A stretch of 64,000 bases of DNA. Origin: Arcobacter sp. CECT 8986 (lineage in GTDB: Bacteria; Campylobacterota; Campylobacteria; Campylobacterales; Arcobacteraceae). The notes under the pieces are model-generated. The model was not told where the DNA came from. It saw only the letters and a list, made by a program, of their open reading frames with translations, and did no database searches. The position numbers were made by a program, and so were the translations under genes. Within the stretch, counting starts at the first letter, position 1. Every line of letters starts with the position of its first letter. Below are positions 61,382 to 64,000 of the stretch, one piece after another. Location of the stretch: positions 124,001 through 188,000 of the forward strand of contig NZ_PDKG01000003.1 in NCBI RefSeq assembly GCF_004116725.1, written 5' to 3'.

Positions 61382-62170
61382 TTATGAAAATATTTTACTT
61401 ACATTACCCATTGGAATTGAAGTAACTTCATCAGAATAAACTTTTGCTGTTTGACCAGTATAAGAATATGAATGATCTGTTACTGTTTCATTATTTTCAT
61501 CTAAAATAACAGGCTTACCATTTTCATCTAATGCAACTTGACCTTTACTTTGAAGAACAATTTTTTGTCCAGTTTTTTCTCCATCATTTCCATAAATATA
61601 ACCATCTTCATCATATGCTAATACATTGTTGTCTGCATCAGTTACAATATCTTGCATATATAGTATTTGTCTACCTTTTAATACCAGTTGGTCATCTTGA
61701 GTTTCAACTGAACTAATTGTATAAGCTTTTGTAACTCCACTATCATCTACATCTGTTGTTTCTACATTTTGACCAATAAGTGTAGAAGCATTTGAAAGTG
61801 CAGATTGACTAAATGTAGAAACTAATTTATCCATTGAATTTGCTAAAGACATATTAGTTTGCATAGTAGACATTTGCATTTGAGTATCCATCATACTTTG
61901 TGAATCCATTGGTTTTGTAGGATCCTGAAGTTTTAACTCTTGTAGCATTAACATCAAAAAGTCACTTGTACTCATCTGGTCATTACTTACAGAACTTGTA
62001 TATGCATTTCCATATGCATCAGTTGCTGTATTAGTATTTATATCAGATGTTGAGTAGCCATTTGCATCTCTTTTTTTAATTGTGTTATATTGAGTTTCAT
62101 TATAACCAGTATTACTTGTATAAGAGCCTGTATACATCCCACCTTTTGTAGTCGTACTATCAACTGCCAT
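61382..62170 (-). CDS. flgD: Hook-capping protein FlgD
   Basis: A 262-residue scaffold for hook assembly. The FlgD N-terminal motif is SDQ/SNDQMSTSDFLMLMLQEL followed by KLQDPTKPMDSQSMM and QMQMSTMQTNMSLANSMDKL. A Ser/Thr/Tyr/Asn-rich N-terminal extension of about 75 residues precedes it. The C-terminal part is beta-rich. It lies directly upstream of the two hook genes. Confidence 0.92.
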   Translation of the reverse strand: MAVDSTTTKGGMYTGSYTSNTGYNETQYNTIKKRDANGYSTSDINTNTATDAYGNAYTSSVSNDQMSTSDFLMLMLQELKLQDPTKPMDSQSMMDTQMQMSTMQTNMSLANSMDKLVSTFSQSALSNASTLIGQNVETTDVDDSGVTKAYTISSVETQDDQLVLKGRQILYMQDIVTDADNNVLAYDEDGYIYGNDGEKTGQKIVLQSKGQVALDENGKPVILDENNETVTDHSYSYTGQTAKVYSDEVTSIPMGNVSKIFS

Positions 62171-62179
62171 ATTAAATCC

Positions 62180-62470
62180 TTATAATAAGTTTTCTTCAAA
62201 GAAATATCGAACTACGTTATCAGAATCCATAGCATCCTGCACTCTTACAGCAAGCTTTTCATCAATAACAATAATATCTCCTGTTCCTATGATTCTTGAG
62301 TTAACATAAATATCCCCACCAGTTCCAGCTAACTTATCCAAAGATAAGATATCTCCTTCTGTAAGGTCTAAAAACTCTTTAATTGTAATACTAGCATTAC
62401 CTAAAATCACATCAACGACAATTTCGGTATCTACTAATAAATCATAGTCTCTTTCACTAATTTCTACCAT
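62180..62470 (-). CDS. fliN: Flagellar motor switch protein FliN
   Basis: A 96-residue SpoA-domain protein. Conserved features are VVDVILGNASITIKEFLDLT, EGDILSLDKLAGTGGDIYVN and DIIVIDEKLAVRV. It is a C-ring subunit that helps dock FliH-FliI to the export gate. Length is typical of short FliN. It is separate from the FliY-type gene at 53850-54755. Confidence 0.93.
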   Translation of the reverse strand: MVEISERDYDLLVDTEIVVDVILGNASITIKEFLDLTEGDILSLDKLAGTGGDIYVNSRIIGTGDIIVIDEKLAVRVQDAMDSDNVVRYFFEENLL

Positions 62471-62498
62471 TATATTACTTTTTTAAGATTTTGCATAT

Positions 62499-62504
62499 AT
62501 TATA
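62499..62504 (-). promoter_or_regulatory. Candidate -10 box for the fliN-flgD-flgE segment
   Basis: TATAAT on the minus strand, 28 bases before the fliN ATG, in the longest gap (85 bases) of the right-hand flagellar block. No -35 or sigma-54-type GG/GC pair was seen. Confidence 0.35.
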
Positions 62505-62555
62505 ACACAAAGTTTTGTATATTGAGATAATATGAGATTTTTTATAAGAAATTTA

Positions 62556-63227
62556 TTAAATAACAGTATCTAAAGTCTCTAACATTGAAGCAACTTTTGC
62601 TTCTATATTTCCATCAAAGTTTCCTAAATCACTTGCAATTACAACTCCACCAGGAGCTACATTTACATCTTGTTGAAGTTCAATAAAAGACTCTAAATTC
62701 AACTCATGTCTTAATATTTCATAATCTCTAGGATTTAAGTGTATTTTTACTCTTGAAGCAGTTTTTATTTTTGATAAAAGATGAGATATAGTCTCTTTTG
62801 CTATTTTAGAAGAGTTTTCTCCAACTTCGATTGAGATAATTTTTTGTGCAATGGAAACAGCAGTTTTAAGTAGTTTTGTCTCCATTTGAAAAGTAGCTTG
62901 TTCAAAAAAAGTTGCATAATGTTTCAAATCTTTTATTGCTTCAACCACTTGTCTATCAATATCTCTTGATGCAACTCCACCTTGCTCTAAAACATCAACT
63001 TTTTGAGATAGTGTTGAGATTTGACCTGAAATTTTCTTCATCTCTTCTACTAAAGGGTCAACAGAAATTGGGATTTCTCTATCACTTAATGTAGCAATAT
63101 TTTGCATCTGCTCATTTTGTGCAGCAGATTCTAATTTTTTATGTAAAAAAGTACCTAACTTATAATCTTGTACTTCATCATTAGAACTTATAACTTTAGC
63201 TGTTGAGTATACGTTACTATTTGCCAT
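62556..63227 (-). CDS. fliH: Flagellar assembly protein FliH
   Basis: A 223-residue regulator of FliI. The middle part is helical with coiled-coil character, and the C-terminal FliH domain is recognisable by TKLLKTAVSIAQKIISIEVG, RVKIHLNPRDYEIL and DVNAPGG-like VAPGGVVIASDLGNFDGNIE. Length is typical. It shares one base with the fliG stop, so they are coupled. Confidence 0.92.
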   Translation of the reverse strand: MANSNVYSTAKVISSNDEVQDYKLGTFLHKKLESAAQNEQMQNIATLSDREIPISVDPLVEEMKKISGQISTLSQKVDVLEQGGVASRDIDRQVVEAIKDLKHYATFFEQATFQMETKLLKTAVSIAQKIISIEVGENSSKIAKETISHLLSKIKTASRVKIHLNPRDYEILRHELNLESFIELQQDVNVAPGGVVIASDLGNFDGNIEAKVASMLETLDTVI

Positions 63228-64000
63228 TATTCTTCATCCATATCTCTATCAATTACACCCTCTTCAATCATTTTTTGGGCAACATCTAACATTTTTCTTT
63301 GTGCAGCTTCAATATCTTTAATTTTTACTTTGTTTAACATCTCATACTCTTCTTTAAATCTATCACTTGCTCTTTGAGACATCGCACTTGTAATTTTTTC
63401 TAAATCTTCATCTGTTGCATTTTTCATAGCAACAGCAACATCAGCTGTATCAACATTTTGTAAGATTTTCATTACATATTCTGTATCTAAATTTAATAAA
63501 TCTTCAAATACAAACATATTCTCTTTAATCTTAGTTGCTAATGAAGTATCAACCCCATTAATATTTTTAAGAATGTCTTGAGATTTTGGACCAACTCTAT
63601 TTAACATATCAGCAACAACTTTAACACCACCAACATCTACAATAGAAGATAATAAAGATTCTAATTTCTTCTCTAAAATAACAGAAATAGTTCTAACTAC
63701 ATCAGGAGAAACATCTTTAATTGTTGCCATTTGCATTGTTACTTTAACTCTTACATCCTCTTCAAGTTGCATAAGTACTTCTGCTGCTCTTGGAGCTTCC
63801 ATGTGAGATAAAATAACTGCAATTGTCTGAGGTGATTCATCTTTAATAAAATCTGATAGTTGCTTTGGATTAATTGCATCCAAATATGCAAATGATTGTG
63901 CAGCTAATTTCATTCTAGAAAGTTTGGCTAATACATCATCAGCTTCACCTTTACCTAAAGATTTATATAAAATATCTTTAGCATAATCAAAACCACCAGA
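63227..64000 (-). CDS. fliG: Flagellar motor switch protein FliG (5' part beyond window)
   Basis: The visible 257 C-terminal residues are open to the window edge. The first 29 visible residues (SGGFDYAKDILYKSLGKGEA and onward) continue the reading frame above the internal ATG at 63913, so the true start lies outside. The motor-binding part shows KDESPQTIAVILSHMEAPRA, EKITSAMSQRASDRFKEEYE and the torque-helix Arg/Asp residues (DRFKEE region). FliG couples MotA to rotor rotation and sets direction. Confidence 0.95.
   Translation of the reverse strand, partial: SGGFDYAKDILYKSLGKGEADDVLAKLSRMKLAAQSFAYLDAINPKQLSDFIKDESPQTIAVILSHMEAPRAAEVLMQLEEDVRVKVTMQMATIKDVSPDVVRTISVILEKKLESLLSSIVDVGGVKVVADMLNRVGPKSQDILKNINGVDTSLATKIKENMFVFEDLLNLDTEYVMKILQNVDTADVAVAMKNATDEDLEKITSAMSQRASDRFKEEYEMLNKVKIKDIEAAQRKMLDVAQKMIEEGVIDRDMDEE

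Noticed and set aside
62471-62555. Sigma-54 or sigma-28 flagellar promoter in the gap before fliN.
   Set aside because: No TGGCAC-N5-TTGC or TAAA-N15-CCGATA pattern was seen; only a TATAAT is visible.

Overview
The window is strongly AT-rich and almost fully coding. It reads as chromosome of an Arcobacter-type member of the Campylobacterota (Epsilonproteobacteria). Support comes from the FlhF/FlhG flagellar layout, the FliY/FliN motor-switch proteins, a cydA-linked DUF4492 protein, the Fur proteins, and very short intergenic gaps. This assignment is inferred from protein character; there is no rRNA in the window. No tRNA, rRNA, insertion sequence, CRISPR array or phage gene was recognised, and no gene-free stretch exceeds 300 bases. 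Several genes appear to start at TTG or GTG. Layout, 1-17.3 kb (iron and redox island): the 5' part of cydA (minus strand) with its DUF4492 partner faces a DUF134/NifX-type regulator across a perfect inverted repeat that contains a near-consensus promoter. Next come a Nudix hydrolase, two small proteins and a porin. An iron-starvation-type operon follows: a 21-residue Cys-ended peptide, a DUF2325 protein, an unknown protein and a flavodoxin, with two more flavodoxin-like genes behind it. Then come Fur, a six-gene block resembling a ferrosome (fez) operon with two further small membrane-protein genes behind Fur boxes, a diguanylate cyclase, feoAB, and a second Fur paralogue coupled to a small membrane peptide. 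At least ten Fur-box-like 7-1-7 palindromes (TGATAATNATTATCA type) lie here; none was noticed in the rest of the window. The most striking system is the ferrosome-like operon at about 7.6-12.1 kb. It holds an HTPGRLRVR-type small protein, a ferritin-like DUF2202 protein with a hydrophobic tail, three small glycine-rich or YtxH-like membrane proteins, and a P1B-type ATPase with SCALKLATP in place of the usual CPC motif. Together these suggest a lipid-bounded iron-storage compartment. Layout, 17.3-35.5 kb (housekeeping and signalling): bpt, trpA, panB, ruvB, an AI-2E-family permease, a REC-PAS response regulator, a ferredoxin:thioredoxin reductase catalytic subunit fused to rhodanese, aat, a divergent single flagellin, a lipoprotein cytochrome c, clpA, clpS, bioD, a Cache-type histidine kinase, an MFS permease, a molybdopterin oxidoreductase and an HlyD-like periplasmic protein. 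bpt, aat, clpS and clpA together form a bacterial N-degron pathway within 11 kb. Layout, 35.5-64 kb: batD and then one long minus-strand flagellar cluster, listed from high to low coordinate: fliG (5'-truncated by the window edge), fliH, fliN, flgD, a second hook-type gene, flgE, a coiled-coil protein, a TPR protein, a FlaG-like gene, fliY/N, motA, motB, a FlgJ-type rod-binding gene, a FlgN-like gene, flgA-like, flhF, flhG, a small membrane protein, fliE, flgC, a fliK-like gene, fliR, flhB, a second TPR gene (PflA-like), fliI, flgL and flhA. Genes overlap or abut almost throughout, so few promoters are expected. The cluster encodes the rod, hook, export apparatus, stator and switch, with no chemotaxis gene in view.
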